From contig OX388349.1 in assembly GCA_947579665.1 (NCBI GenBank), positions 25,452,459 through 25,516,458 of the forward strand: a stretch of 64,000 nucleotides of DNA, in the 5' to 3' direction. The notes below the pieces were generated by a model that did not search any database, was not told the DNA's origin, and saw only the letters and a list, made by a program, of their open reading frames with translations. Of the stretch, positions 10,581 through 24,122 are shown one piece after another (position 1 is the first letter of the stretch; each line of letters begins with the position of its first letter). Source of the DNA: Sympetrum striolatum. Lineage: Eukaryota > Arthropoda > Insecta > Odonata > Libellulidae. A program made the translations under genes and the position numbers.

Positions 10581-12393
10581 CGGTTTCTCATACGAACATA
10601 CGTCTTACGGCTGAAGGCTGGATTTTAATGTAAATGTAATTCTTCAAACGTCCAGTTCAAACATAGGATATTCATTATTTGTGATAAACATTCCGAGGAG
10701 GAGTTTTGATTACAAGTCTTATGTTTTTCATTCAGCAATTAGAATTCGAAAAGTCATTAGAGCGATTACTAAATTACTATGACACGATGTAAAATTTGTA
10801 TTATGTCTACGGAATATAATTTTTCGCCAGTTTAATCATGCAGGCATGAGTGGTCTTTAACCACATGTTGATCCCTTCAAAGTATTGCAGGCGCCAATAC
10901 AAAACAAACGTTGAAATGCATTACCTCGCGTGGAAAAGCTTTAACCGTAAGTCGAGCACTTTCAAAGCAAGTATTGCAGGTGCCAGGTATATTTTTCCTC
11001 TTCGTGCCTATATCAGCTAGACTCAGGACCCTCATTTTACAGTCGCCCAGTAGAAACTATCCTCTGGCTAATTCAAAACTCCTTCCTCACCATGGTCCTA
11101 AGGAAATTAGATGTTATTGCACTCGTAAAAATATTCCCAAATAATATTATTATATTAGCGTATTTTACGAATGAAAGACTTACTAATCAACAACCCAAGT
11201 TTTTAGTACTGATACGTATTTTATGAACGTCTGACTTAATAAAGTTGATTAACCAGGATTATAGGAGGTAAAATCGTTAACTCGACCATCATCTTATGAG
11301 AAACATTTCTGGAAGTACGGGTTAAGTAAGTTAGCTTTTTTAGCCGATTTATTAAGGCAATTCCCTCTTCGCTTATAAGGCTAGGCATAGAAAACTGACC
11401 ACCAGTCTCACGTACTTATGACCAAAATTCATTCTAATCGCCAACTAGTGATTTTAACAGGGTTCGAGATCTATATTCCTGGTATTCTTTTCTTGATCCT
11501 TCCTTAAATAGCTTTCGAACTTCTCTACAGTTTTGATCACCAAGCTCATGGATCTCACCGCACGGTTTAAGTTTTCTCAATCGCGAGTGAATGACTCCTA
11601 TGCAACAGTTCAATTCCTCTTCTACCAAGGATTCGAGGTCGTTCGCTGAAAGGCAATGTCCTTTGACTCATTTTCCACAATTAGAGGTATTTGACAGGGC
11701 CGCCTGATTTCTCGAAGCACGATGAACCTTTCGCTTTCAGTGCAGTGGATTTTCGAAAGCCTATACGTCACTCGCAACAACAAACCGGTCGTAAGGCAAG
11801 GAGCTCAGGATTACTTAGACTTATTGGCGACTATTTCTTCATTGAGGTCTTCACGTCCATAGTCCACGTCCACTATGTGAGTAACAAAACGAACCACGCA
11901 TATGTGATATTAGAGGTTAAAACGACAGTGAACGAATTTTTGAAGATGACAAGATTCGAGGAATGGGATGGAATCACCTGCGCGTAGGGAGGAAACAGGT
12001 TTCGCGGTCGGTAGGGATCCATTTTTACCCTACTCCCGAGGGTTGACTTTATTGGGTAGTGTAACGGGAACTATAGTGAATACGTTTGAGAATATCCCCG
12101 ATAGATGGTGACTTAGAAAAGTAAGCTTTTTATTTATTACATTTTGAGTTATATGATACATACGCGACGAAGTGGAAGGTGGAAGTAAAAAAAATTAAAT
12201 CTTTAACTGATACTCAGGGTTATTTCACCATAAGCGATTTCTTTAAGATGCACTATTTATAGACCCTGGAAAAATTTCTGTTAGTCATCGAATGTAGGTT
12301 AGCCGATTCGTAGGAAGTGGATCATAAATTTTTGTGTCCTTCAATTATCGATAAGATGCTACTAAACAGTTCGAATATACCCTTCGCCTTTTA

Positions 12394-15300
12394 CTAAGGA
12401 TATCCGTGTTTGGTAGCCATATCTATCGTACTATTTTTTGTAGTACCCGATGGTAAAACATCGGGTCAATATAGGTATCAATAGCACTACAATTAAACCG
12501 TGATTTCTCATATTTATCAATTAGTTATAAATAAAGCATCATAACAACATATCTTTTTAATTTCACGTGAGAGAAAATATTATTATTTTCCCATATACGA
12601 ATATATATCTATAACATTAGCTAATTTTACGTCCTTAAAGTTATTTTCCCATCAACTATGTTTATCATGAAGATTTATTTTAGAGGTTAAACTTCTCAGT
12701 ATGGCTCTTCTTGGACTAGTGCTCACAATGATCTAGCAATCATTGGTGAAATTTCCTATTGAATATTCAAAATAAATAGCAATGTTTGTATATAAATACG
12801 AGTAAAATGTAGCTTGCATACTGCAAGCAGATCGACAACACTAATTTTATATCGGCATCATTTCGGGACGGTCCTCAAATGAAAAAAAAGGATTGAAAAT
12901 ATTCTTAAAATTCGCTGCAATTTAATCGTCTGGCTTCGAACCCGGGTCTTCCTGGTGAACTTACTACGCAGCACAACAGAAGATCACCATCTCTAACTAT
13001 GTGTGAAAAATCAAGCAGAAATATTTGCTGCAACTACCTTAAACAACGTCCTACTTTTCCCATATATTCCTTATGAGAGAAAATTTAATGTGTCCCGGCA
13101 TCGAACCCAGGAACAGCATGGTCTTGTCTATTTTTTTTCAAAACCCTTGTCTTAATATACATCTTCTATCAAAGTAAGAACTTCCTATTATATCGATAAA
13201 TGCATCAAAAAATATTGAAAAGTTACCCCAACGTATTATATATGGGGGATATATTTACCACCTGGCATCGAACCCGGGTCTTTCGGGAGATACTTTCTAT
13301 GCAACAGAACAGAAAATCACCGTCTCTAACTACATATGAAAATTCAAGCAGAAATATTGCTTGCAACTGCCTCAAACGACGTCCTACTTTACCCTTATAT
13401 TCCTTATGAGAGAAAAGTTATTGTGCTTTGGCATCGAACCCAGGAATAAAACGGGATTATGAAAATTTTTTTCTAAAAAAAATTTTTACCGTATATCTTA
13501 CAACTAAGCACGAACTTCCTATCATTTCGATAAGTGCATCAAAAAAATAATGAAAAACTACTACCATGTATTTTAAAGGGCAGATATTCGCATCGTCCTA
13601 GCATCGAACCCAGGATATTATCCGTAAAAGTCATTTATGTATTCGATAGATCATGACCATATATAAAGGCTCCTAGAGTTTCGATTCTCTACCTATCCGG
13701 GAAGTGTTTTTTAAAAATTCCTGAAAATGAAAGCAATGCATTTAAATGGAAAAAATCGGGACTTTGGGCCCCTCTGGAATCGAACCCATGACACTGAGGT
13801 TCAAAATCGCAATTTTTCTGGCGGTTACACGTTATGGCCAATGTGTGGTAAAGCTTTTAAGTCTATGACGCTTTTAGTTTAGCCTGTGAATTTGTATCCT
13901 CTCTATCTATCTATCTATCTATGTACAGTGGCGGAAAAAATTATCGCAACACTTTGCGCGCGCACCAGTGGCTTTCACAGAAACTATTTGGAATTCTACT
14001 TTTTGAGACTGACTGGCAACACGGAGAAAAGCCTCGAAAAGCGGTAATATTTGAGTCGAAGACTAGAACTTAAACTAATTTCCTCTCTTTCGAACTCTTC
14101 TTAGAGCCTTCGCGCGATCTCTCCCAGAGTTCGTCATATTTATTTCGGCGTTTCTCTTTCATAGAACGAGAGGATGGATATATATTAATTCCTATTTCAA
14201 TCTTAGATGCACTTAAATACATGGACAATAATTGAACTTCATTTCTATATAATGTGAAGATTGGCAATTGGTTTGAATAATGCTTAGCAATAAGGATTAA
14301 GTGAGATTAGAGTGGGAATACGCGATGTGGTGATTTTCATCATTAGAGAACGAGTTTTGCAGTCTAGAGGAAAAGAATGTTTTGCGAGATTATAATGAGA
14401 ACAGATGACCTATATTGTTCTCTTTTTCTGGGTAATTAGTGCTCTAATAAGGCAGTTATTTCTTTAGTAGTTCGGTTTCTCATACGAACATACGTCTTAC
14501 GGCTGAAGGCTGGATTTTAATGTAAATGTAATTCTTCAAACGTCCAGTTCAAACATAGGATATTCATTATTTGTGATAAACATTCCGAGGAGGAGTTTTG
14601 ATTACAAGTCTTATGTTTTTCATTCAGCAATTAGAATTCGAAAAGTCATTAGAGCGATTACTAAATTACTATGACACGATGTAAAATTTGTATTATGTCT
14701 ACGGAATATAATTTTTCGCCAGTTTAATCATGCAGGCATGAGTGGTCTTTAACCACATGTTGATCCCTTCAAAGTATTGCAGGCGCCAATACAAAACAAA
14801 CTTTGAAATGCATTACCTCGCGTGGAAAAGCTTTAACCGTAAGTCGAGCACTTTCAAAGCAAGTATTGCAGGTGCCAGGTATATTTTTCCTCTTCGTGCC
14901 TATATCAGCTAGACTCAGGACCCTCATTTTACAGTCGCCCAGTAGAAACTATCCTCTGGCTAATTCAAAACTCCTTCCTCACCATGGTCCTAAGGAAATT
15001 AGATGTTATTGCACTCGTAAAAATATTCCCAAATAATATTATTATATTAGCGTATTTTACGAATGAAAGACTTACTAATCAACAACCCAAGTTTTTAGTA
15101 CTGATACGTATTTTATGAACGTCTGACTTAATAAAGTTGATTAACCAGGATTATAGGAGGTAAAATCGTTAACTCAACCATCATCTTATGAGAAACATTT
15201 CTGGAAGTACGGGTTAAGTAAGTTAGCTTTTTTAGCCGATTTATTAAGGCAATTCCCTCTTCGCTTATAAGGCTAGGCATAGAAAACTGACCACCAGTCT

Positions 15301-16283
15301 CACGTACTTATGACCAAAATTCATTCTAATCGCCAACTAGTGATTTTAACAGGGTTCGAGATCTATATTCCTGGTATTCTTTTCTTGATCCTTCCTTAAA
15401 TAGCTTTCGAACTTCTCTACAGTTTTGATCACCAAGCTCATGGATCTCACCGCACGGTTTAAGTTTTCTCAATCGCGAGTGAATGACTCCTATGCAACAG
15501 TTCAATTCCTCTTCTACCAAGGATTCGAGGTCGTTCGCTGAAAGGCAATGTCCTTTGACTCATTTTCCACAATTAGAGGTATTTGACAGGGCCGCCTGAT
15601 TTCTCGAAGCACGATGAACCTTTCGCTTTCAGTGCAGTGGATTTTCGAAAGCCTATACGTCACTCGCAACAACAAACCGGTCGTAAGGCAAGGAGCTCAG
15701 GATTACTTAGACTTATTGGCGACTATTTCTTCATTGAGGTCTTCACGTCCATAGTCCACGTCCACTATGTGAGTAACAAAACGAACCACGCATATGTGAT
15801 ATTAGAGGTTAAAACGACAGTGAACGAATTTTTGAAGATGACAAGATTCGAGGAATGGGATGGAATCACCTGCGCGTAGGGAGGAAACAGGTTTCGCGGT
15901 CGGTAGGGATCCATTTTTACCCTACTCCCGAGGGTTGACTTTATTGGGTAGTGTAACGGGAACTATAGTGAATACGTTTGAGAATATCCCCGATAGATGG
16001 TGACTTAGAAAAGTAAGCTTTTTATTTATTACATTTTGAGTTATATGATACATACGCGACGAAGTGGAAGGTGGAAGTAAAAAATTAAATCTTTAACTGA
16101 TACTCAGGGTTATTTCACCATAAGCGATTTCTTTAAGATGCACTATTTATAGACCCTGGAAAAATTTCTGTTAGTCATCGAATGTAGGTTAGCCGATTCG
16201 TAGGAAGTGGATCATAAATTTTTGTGTCCTTCAATTATCGATAAGATGCTACTAAACAGTTCGAATATACCCTTCGCCTTTTA
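12394..16283 (+). repeat. Satellite unit 2
   Basis: 3,890 bp. It carries type B bases (ATTTTTCTGG...GGCCAA near 13812-13840), an 8-A form of the A/T run near 13476, ACGGAG near 14022, ACTTTG near 14801, and the private change AACTCAACC near 15173. The A-run near 16080 is five long. This linked set is otherwise found mainly in units far to the right (9 and 12), showing exchange across the array. Confidence 0.96.
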
Positions 16284-19200
16284 CTAAGGATATCCGTGTT
16301 TGGTAGCCATATCTATCTTACTATTTTTTGTAGTACCCGATGGTAAAACATCGGGTCAATATAGGTATCAATAGCACTACAATTAAACCGTGATTTCTCA
16401 TATTTATCAATTAGTTATAAATAAAGCATCATAACAACATATCTTTTTAATTTCACGTGAGAGAAAATATTATTATTTTCCCATATACGAATATATATCT
16501 ATAACATTAGCTAATTTTACGTCCTTAAAGTTATTTTCCCATCAACTATGTTTATCATGAAGATTTATTTTAGAGGTTAAACTTCTCAGTATGGCTCTTC
16601 TTGGACTAGTGCTCACAATGATCTAGCAATCATTGGTGAAATTTCCTATTGAATATTCAAAATAAATAGCAATGTTTGTATATAAATACGAGTAAAATGT
16701 AGCTTGCATACTGCAAGCAGATCGACAACACTAATTTTATATCGGCATCATTTCGGGACGGTCCTCAAATGAAAAAAAAGGATTGAAAATATTCTTAAAA
16801 TTCGCTGCAATTTAATCGTCTGGCTTCGAACCCGGGTCTTCCTGGTGAACTTACTACGCAGCACAACAGAAGATCACCATCTCTAACTATGTGTGAAAAA
16901 TCAAGCAGAAATATTTGCTGCAACTACCTTAAACAACGTCCTACTTTTCCCATATATTCCTTATGAGAGAAAATTTAATGTGTCCCGGCATCGAACCCAG
17001 GAACAGCATGGTCTTGTCTATTTTTTTTCAAAACCCTTGTCTTAATATACATCTTCTATCAAAGTAAGAACTTCCTATTATATCGATAAATGCATCAAAA
17101 AATATTGAAAAGTTACCCCAACGTATTATATATGGGGGATATATTTACCACCTGGCATCGAACCCGGGTCTTTCGGGAGATACTTTCTATGCAACAGAAC
17201 AGAAAATCACCGTCTCTAACTACATATGAAAATTCAAGCAGAAATATTGCTTGCAACTGCCTCAAACGACGTCCTACTTTACCCTTATATTCCTTATGAG
17301 AGAAAAGTTATTGTGCTTTGGCATCGAACCCAGGAATAAAACGGGATTATGAAAATTTTTTTCTAAAAAAATTTTTTACCGTATATCTTACAACTAAGCA
17401 CGAACTTCCTATCATTTCGATAAGTGCATCAAAAAAATAATGAAAAACTACTACCATGTATTTTAAAGGGCAGATATTCGCATCGTCCTAGCATCGAACC
17501 CAGGATATTATCCGTAAAAGTCATTTATGTATTCGATAGATCATGACCATATATAAAGGCTCCTAGAGTTTCGATTCTCTACCTATCCGGGAAGTGTTTT
17601 TTAAAAATTCCTGAAAATGAAAGCAATGCATTTAAATGGAAAAAATCGGGACTTTGGGCCCCTCTGGAATCGAACCCATGACACTGAGGTTCAAAATCGC
17701 AATTCTTCTGGCGGTTACACGTTATGGGCAATGTGTGGTAAAGCTTTTAAGTCTATGACGCTTTTAGTTTAGCCTGTGAATTTGTATCCTCTCTATCTAT
17801 CTATCTATCTATGTACAGTGGCGGAAAAAATTATCGCAACACTTTGCGCGCGCACCAGTGGCTTTCACAGAAACTATTTGGAATTCTACTTTTTGAGACT
17901 GACTGGCAACACTGAGAAAAGCCTCGAAAAGCGGTAATATTTGAGTCGAAGACTAGAACTTAAACTAATTTCCTCTCTTTCGAACTCTTCTTAGAGCCTT
18001 CGCGCGATCTCTCCCAGAGTTCGTCATATTTATTTCGGCGTTTCTCTTTCATAGAACGAGAGGATGGATATATATTAATTCCTATTTCAATCTTAGATGC
18101 ACTTAAATACATGGACAATAATTGAACTTCATTTCTATATAATGTGAAGATTGGCAATTGGTTTGAATAATGCTTAGCAATAAGGATTAAGTGAGATTAG
18201 AGTGGGAATACGCGATGTGGTGATTTTCATCATTAGAGAACGAGTTTTGCAGTCTAGAGGAAAAGAATGTTTTGCGAGATTATAATGAGAACAGATGACC
18301 TATATTGTTCTCTTTTTCTGGGTAATTAGTGCTCTAATAAGGCAGTTATTTCTTTAGTAGTTCGGTTTCTCATACGAACATACGTCTTACGGCTGAAGGC
18401 TGGATTTTAATGTAAATGTAATTCTTCAAACGTCCAGTTCAAACATAGGATATTCATTATTTGTGATAAACATTCCGAGGAGGAGTTTTGATTACAAGTC
18501 TTATGTTTTTCATTCAGCAATTAGAATTCGAAAAGTCATTAGAGCGATTACTAAATTACTATGACACGATGTAAAATTTGTATTATGTCTACGGAATATA
18601 ATTTTTCGCCAGTTTAATCATGCAGGCATGAGTGGTCTTTAACCACATGTTGATCCCTTCAAAGTATTGCAGGCGCCAATACAAAACAAACGTTGAAATG
18701 CATTACCTCGCGTGGAAAAGCTTTAACCGTAAGTCGAGCACTTTCAAAGCAAGTATTGCAGGTGCCAGGTATATTTTTCCTCTTCGTGCCTATATCAGCT
18801 AGACTCAGGACCCTCATTTTACAGTCGCCCAGTAGAAACTATCCTCTGGCTAATTCAAAACTCCTTCCTCACCATGGTCCTAAGGAAATTAGATGTTATT
18901 GCACTCGTAAAAATATTCCCAAATAATATTATTATATTAGCGTATTTTACGAATGAAAGACTTACTAATCAACAACCCAAGTTTTTAGTACTGATACGTA
19001 TTTTATGAACGTCTGACTTAATAAAGTTGATTAACCAGGATTATAGGAGGTAAAATCGTTAACTCGACCATCATCTTATGAGAAACATTTCTGGAAGTAC
19101 GGGTTAAGTAAGTTAGCTTTTTTAGCCGATTTATTAAGGCAATTCCCTCTTCGCTTATAAGGCTAGGCATAGAAAACTGACCACCAGTCTCACGTACTTA

Positions 19201-20165
19201 TGACCAAAATTCATTCTAATCGCCAACTAGTGATTTTAACAGGGTTCGAGATCTATATTCCTGGTATTCTTTTCTTGATCCTTCCTTAAATAGCTTTCGA
19301 ACTTCTCTACAGTTTTGATCACCAAGCTCATGGATCTCACCGCACGGTTTAAGTTTTCTCAATCGCGAGTGAATGACTCCTATGCAACAGTTCAATTCCT
19401 CTTCTACCAAGGATTCGAGGTCGTTCGCTGAAAGGCAATGTCCTTTGACTCATTTTCCACAATTAGAGGTATTTGACAGGGCCGCCTGATTTCTCGAAGC
19501 ACGATGAACCTTTCGCTTTCAGTGCAGTGGATTTTCGAAAGCCTATACGTCACTCGCAACAACAAACCGGTCGTAAGGCAAGGAGCTCAGGATTACTTAG
19601 ACTTATTGGCGACTATTTCTTCATTGAGGTCTTCACGTCCATAGTCCACGTCCACTATGTGAGTAACAAAACGAACCACGCATATGTGATATTAGAGGTT
19701 AAAGCGACAGTGAACGAATTTTTGAAGATGACAAGATTCGAGGAATGGGATGGAATCACCTGCGCGTAGGGAGGAAACAGGTTTCGCGGTCGGTAGGGAT
19801 CCATTTTTACCCTACTCCCGAGGGTTGACTTTATTGGGTAGTGTAACGGGAACTATAGTGAATACGTTTGAGAATATCCCCGATAGATGGTGACTTAGAA
19901 AAGTAAGCTTTTTATTTATTACATTTTGAGTTATATGATACATACGCGACGAAGTGGAAGGTGGAAGTAAAAAAAATTAAATCTTTAACTGATACTCAGG
20001 GTTATTTCACCATAAGCGATTTCTTTAAGATGCACTATTTATAGACCCTGGAAAAATTTCTGTTAGTCATCGAATGTAGGTTAGCCGATTCGTAGGAAGT
20101 GGATCATAAATTTTTGTGTCCTTCAATTATCGATAAGATGCTACTAAACAGTTCGAATATACCCT
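16284..20165 (+). repeat. Satellite unit 3, interrupted at its end
   Basis: Type A unit, ending at ATACCCT where the 65-bp retrotransposon stub is inserted. Nine to thirteen bases of the normal TCGCCTTTTACTA are missing at the junction. It carries GCG (aaagcgaca) near 19702. Confidence 0.95.
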
Positions 20166-20230
20166 TTTTTTTATATATTGTATAACTCAACTGCATTCTC
20201 TGAAATGTACTTTTATATTTTCTTAATAAA
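20166..20230 (+). mobile_element. 65-bp 3' stub of the same retrotransposon (copy 2)
   Basis: The sequence from the T-run through TATATATTGTATAACTCAAC to CTTAATAAA matches the last 65 bases of the long copy (36426-36490). It lies between ATACCCT and CTAAGGATATCC. These are the same two junctions as the long copy, including the same loss of target bases. It makes this unit about 55 bp longer than the norm. It is best read as a severely 5'-truncated insertion. Confidence 0.9.
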
Positions 20231-23200
20231 CTAAGGATATCCGTGTTTGGTAGCCATATCTATCTTACTATTTTTTGTAGTACCCGATGGTAAAACATCG
20301 GGTCAATATAGGTATCAATAGCACTACAATTAAACCGTGATTTCTCATATTTATCAATTAGTTATAAATAAAGCATCATAACAACATATCTTTTTAATTT
20401 CACGTGAGAGAAAATATTATTATTTTCCCATATACGAATATATATCTATAACATTAGCTAATTTTACGTCCTTAAAGTTATTTTCCCATCAACTATGTTT
20501 ATCATGAAGATTTATTTTAGAGGTTAAACTTCTCAGTATGGCTCTTCTTGGACTAGTGCTCACAATGATCTAGCAATCATTGGTGAAATTTCCTATTGAA
20601 TATTCAAAATAAATAGCAATGTTTGTATATAAATACGAGTAAAATGTAGCTTGCATACTGCAAGCAGATCGACAACACTAATTTTATATCGGCATCATTT
20701 CGGGACGGTCCTCAAATGAAAAAAAAGGATTGAAAATATTCTTAAAATTCGCTGCAATTTAATCGTCTGGCTTCGAACCCGGGTCTTCCTGGTGAACTTA
20801 CTACGCAGCACAACAGAAGATCACCATCTCTAACTATGTGTGAAAAATCAAGCAGAAATATTTGCTGCAACTACCTTAAACAACGTCCTACTTTTCCCAT
20901 ATATTCCTTATGAGAGAAAATTTAATGTGTCCCGGCATCGAACCCAGGAACAGCATGGTCTTGTCTATTTTTTTTCAAAACCCTTGTCTTAATATACATC
21001 TTCTATCAAAGTAAGAACTTCCTATTATATCGATAAATGCATCAAAAAATATTGAAAAGTTACCCCAACGTATTATATATGGGGGATATATTTACCACCT
21101 GGCATCGAACCCGGGTCTTTCGGGAGATACTTTCTATGCAACAGAACAGAAAATCACCGTCTCTAACTACATATGAAAATTCAAGCAGAAATATTGCTTG
21201 CAACTGCCTCAAACGACGTCCTACTTTACCCTTATATTCCTTATGAGAGAAAAGTTATTGTGCTTTGGCATCGAACCCAGGAATAAAACGGGATTATGAA
21301 AATTTTTTTCTAAAAAAATTTTTTACCGTATATCTTACAACTAAGCACGAACTTCCTATCATTTCGATAAGTGCATCAAAAAAATAATGAAAAACTACTA
21401 CCATGTATTTTAAAGGGCAGATATTCGCATCGTCCTAGCATCGAACCCAGGATATTATCCGTAAAAGTCATTTATGTATTCGATAGATCATGACCATATA
21501 TAAAGGCTCCTAGAGTTTCGATTCTCTACCTATCCGGGAAGTGTTTTTTAAAAATTCCTGAAAATGAAAGCAATGCATTTAAATGGAAAAAATCGGGACT
21601 TTGGGCCCCTCTGGAATCGAACCCATGACACTGAGGTTCAAAATCGCAATTCTTCTGGCGGTTACACGTTATGGGCAATGTGTGGTAAAGCTTTTAAGTC
21701 TATGACGCTTTTAGTTTAGCCTGTGAATTTGTATCCTCTCTATCTATCTATCTATCTATGTACAGTGGCGGAAAAAATTATCGCAACACTTTGCGCGCGC
21801 ACCAGTGGCTTTCACAGAAACTATTTGGAATTCTACTTTTTGAGACTGACTGGCAACACTGAGAAAAGCCTCGAAAAGCGGTAATATTTGAGTCGAAGAC
21901 TAGAACTTAAACTAATTTCCTCTCTTTCGAACTCTTCTTAGAGCCTTCGCGCGATCTCTCCCAGAGTTCGTCATATTTATTTCGGCGTTTCTCTTTCATA
22001 GAACGAGAGGATGGATATATATTAATTCCTATTTCAATCTTAGATGCACTTAAATACATGGACAATAATTGAACTTCATTTCTATATAATGTGAAGATTG
22101 GCAATTGGTTTGAATAATGCTTAGCAATAAGGATTAAGTGAGATTAGAGTGGGAATACGCGATGTGGTGATTTTCATCATTAGAGAACGAGTTTTGCAGT
22201 CTAGAGGAAAAGAATGTTTTGCGAGATTATAATGAGAACAGATGACCTATATTGTTCTCTTTTTCTGGGTAATTAGTGCTCTAATAAGGCAGTTATTTCT
22301 TTAGTAGTTCGGTTTCTCATACGAACATACGTCTTACGGCTGAAGGCTGGATTTTAATGTAAATGTAATTCTTCAAACGTCCAGTTCAAACATAGGATAT
22401 TCATTATTTGTGATAAACATTCCGAGGAGGAGTTTTGATTACAAGTCTTATGTTTTTCATTCAGCAATTAGAATTCGAAAAGTCATTAGAGCGATTACTA
22501 AATTACTATGACACGATGTAAAATTTGTATTATGTCTACGGAATATAATTTTTCGCCAGTTTAATCATGCAGGCATGAGTGGTCTTTAACCACATGTTGA
22601 TCCCTTCAAAGTATTGCAGGCGCCAATACAAAACAAACGTTGAAATGCATTACCTCGCGTGGAAAAGCTTTAACCGTAAGTCGAGCACTTTCAAAGCAAG
22701 TATTGCAGGTGCCAGGTATATTTTTCCTCTTCGTGCCTATATCAGCTAGACTCAGGACCCTCATTTTACAGTCGCCCAGTAGAAACTATCCTCTGGCTAA
22801 TTCAAAACTCCTTCCTCACCATGGTCCTAAGGAAATTAGATGTTATTGCACTCGTAAAAATATTCCCAAATAATATTATTATATTAGCGTATTTTACGAA
22901 TGAAAGACTTACTAATCAACAACCCAAGTTTTTAGTACTGATACGTATTTTATGAACGTCTGACTTAATAAAGTTGATTAACCAGGATTATAGGAGGTAA
23001 AATCGTTAACTCGACCATCATCTTATGAGAAACATTTCTGGAAGTACGGGTTAAGTAAGTTAGCTTTTTTAGCCGATTTATTAAGGCAATTCCCTCTTCG
23101 CTTATAAGGCTAGGCATAGAAAACTGACCACCAGTCTCACGTACTTATGACCAAAATTCATTCTAATCGCCAACTAGTGATTTTAACAGGGTTCGAGATC

Positions 23201-24122
23201 TATATTCCTGGTATTCTTTTCTTGATCCTTCCTTAAATAGCTTTCGAACTTCTCTACAGTTTTGATCACCAAGCTCATGGATCTCACCGCACGGTTTAAG
23301 TTTTCTCAATCGCGAGTGAATGACTCCTATGCAACAGTTCAATTCCTCTTCTACCAAGGATTCGAGGTCGTTCGCTGAAAGGCAATGTCCTTTGACTCAT
23401 TTTCCACAATTAGAGGTATTTGACAGGGCCGCCTGATTTCTCGAAGCACGATGAACCTTTCGCTTTCAGTGCAGTGGATTTTCGAAAGCCTATACGTCAC
23501 TCGCAACAACAAACCGGTCGTAAGGCAAGGAGCTCAGGATTACTTAGACTTATTGGCGACTATTTCTTCATTGAGGTCTTCACGTCCATAGTCCACGTCC
23601 ACTATGTGAGTAACAAAACGAACCACGCATATGTGATATTAGAGGTTAAAGCGACAGTGAACGAATTTTTGAAGATGACAAGATTCGAGGAATGGGATGG
23701 AATCACCTGCGCGTAGGGAGGAAACAGGTTTCGCGGTCGGTAGGGATCCATTTTTACCCTACTCCCGAGGGTTGACTTTATTGGGTAGTGTAACGGGAAC
23801 TATAGTGAATACGTTTGAGAATATCCCCGATAGATGGTGACTTAGAAAAGTAAGCTTTTTATTTATTACATTTTGAGTTATATGATACATACGCGACGAA
23901 GTGGAAGGTGGAAGTAAAAAAAATTAAATCTTTAACTGATACTCAGGGTTATTTCACCATAAGCGATTTCTTTAAGATGCACTATTTATAGACCCTGGAA
24001 AAATTTCTGTTAGTCATCGAATGTAGGTTAGCCGATTCGTAGGAAGTGGATCATAAATTTTTGTGTCCTTCAATTATCGATAAGATGCTACTAAACAGTT
24101 CGAATATACCCTTCGCCTTTTA
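20231..24122 (+). repeat. Satellite unit 4
   Basis: 3,892 bp, type A, with GCG near 23650. No private change seen by eye. Confidence 0.96.

Larger units (their letters stand above)
8501..12393 (+). repeat. Satellite unit 1 (reference unit)
   Basis: First whole copy of the roughly 3,892-bp tandem unit, phased here from the CTAAGG of the insertion site. In order it holds: the GGATATCC palindrome (with one extra A left by the insertion event), a small hairpin (8553-8574), six B-box-like motifs (9041-9895), a TATC run (about 10007-10030), a Tc1/mariner-like end (10032), and about 2.3 kb of unrecognised sequence. Short open frames (65-98 codons) occur at fixed places in every unit. Several of them start with TTG rather than ATG, and none is recognisable, so I do not call genes. 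SNP state: ATTCTTCTGG...GGGCAA (type A). Confidence 0.96.

Noticed and set aside
10911..11144. 77-codon open frame repeated in every unit
   Set aside because: It starts with TTG and has no recognisable domain. Repetition only reflects the tandem array.
11691..11987. 98-codon open frame repeated in every unit and in the edge unit
   Set aside because: It has no ATG near its start (it opens with TTG), no recognisable motif, and units are too similar for its openness to mean selection.
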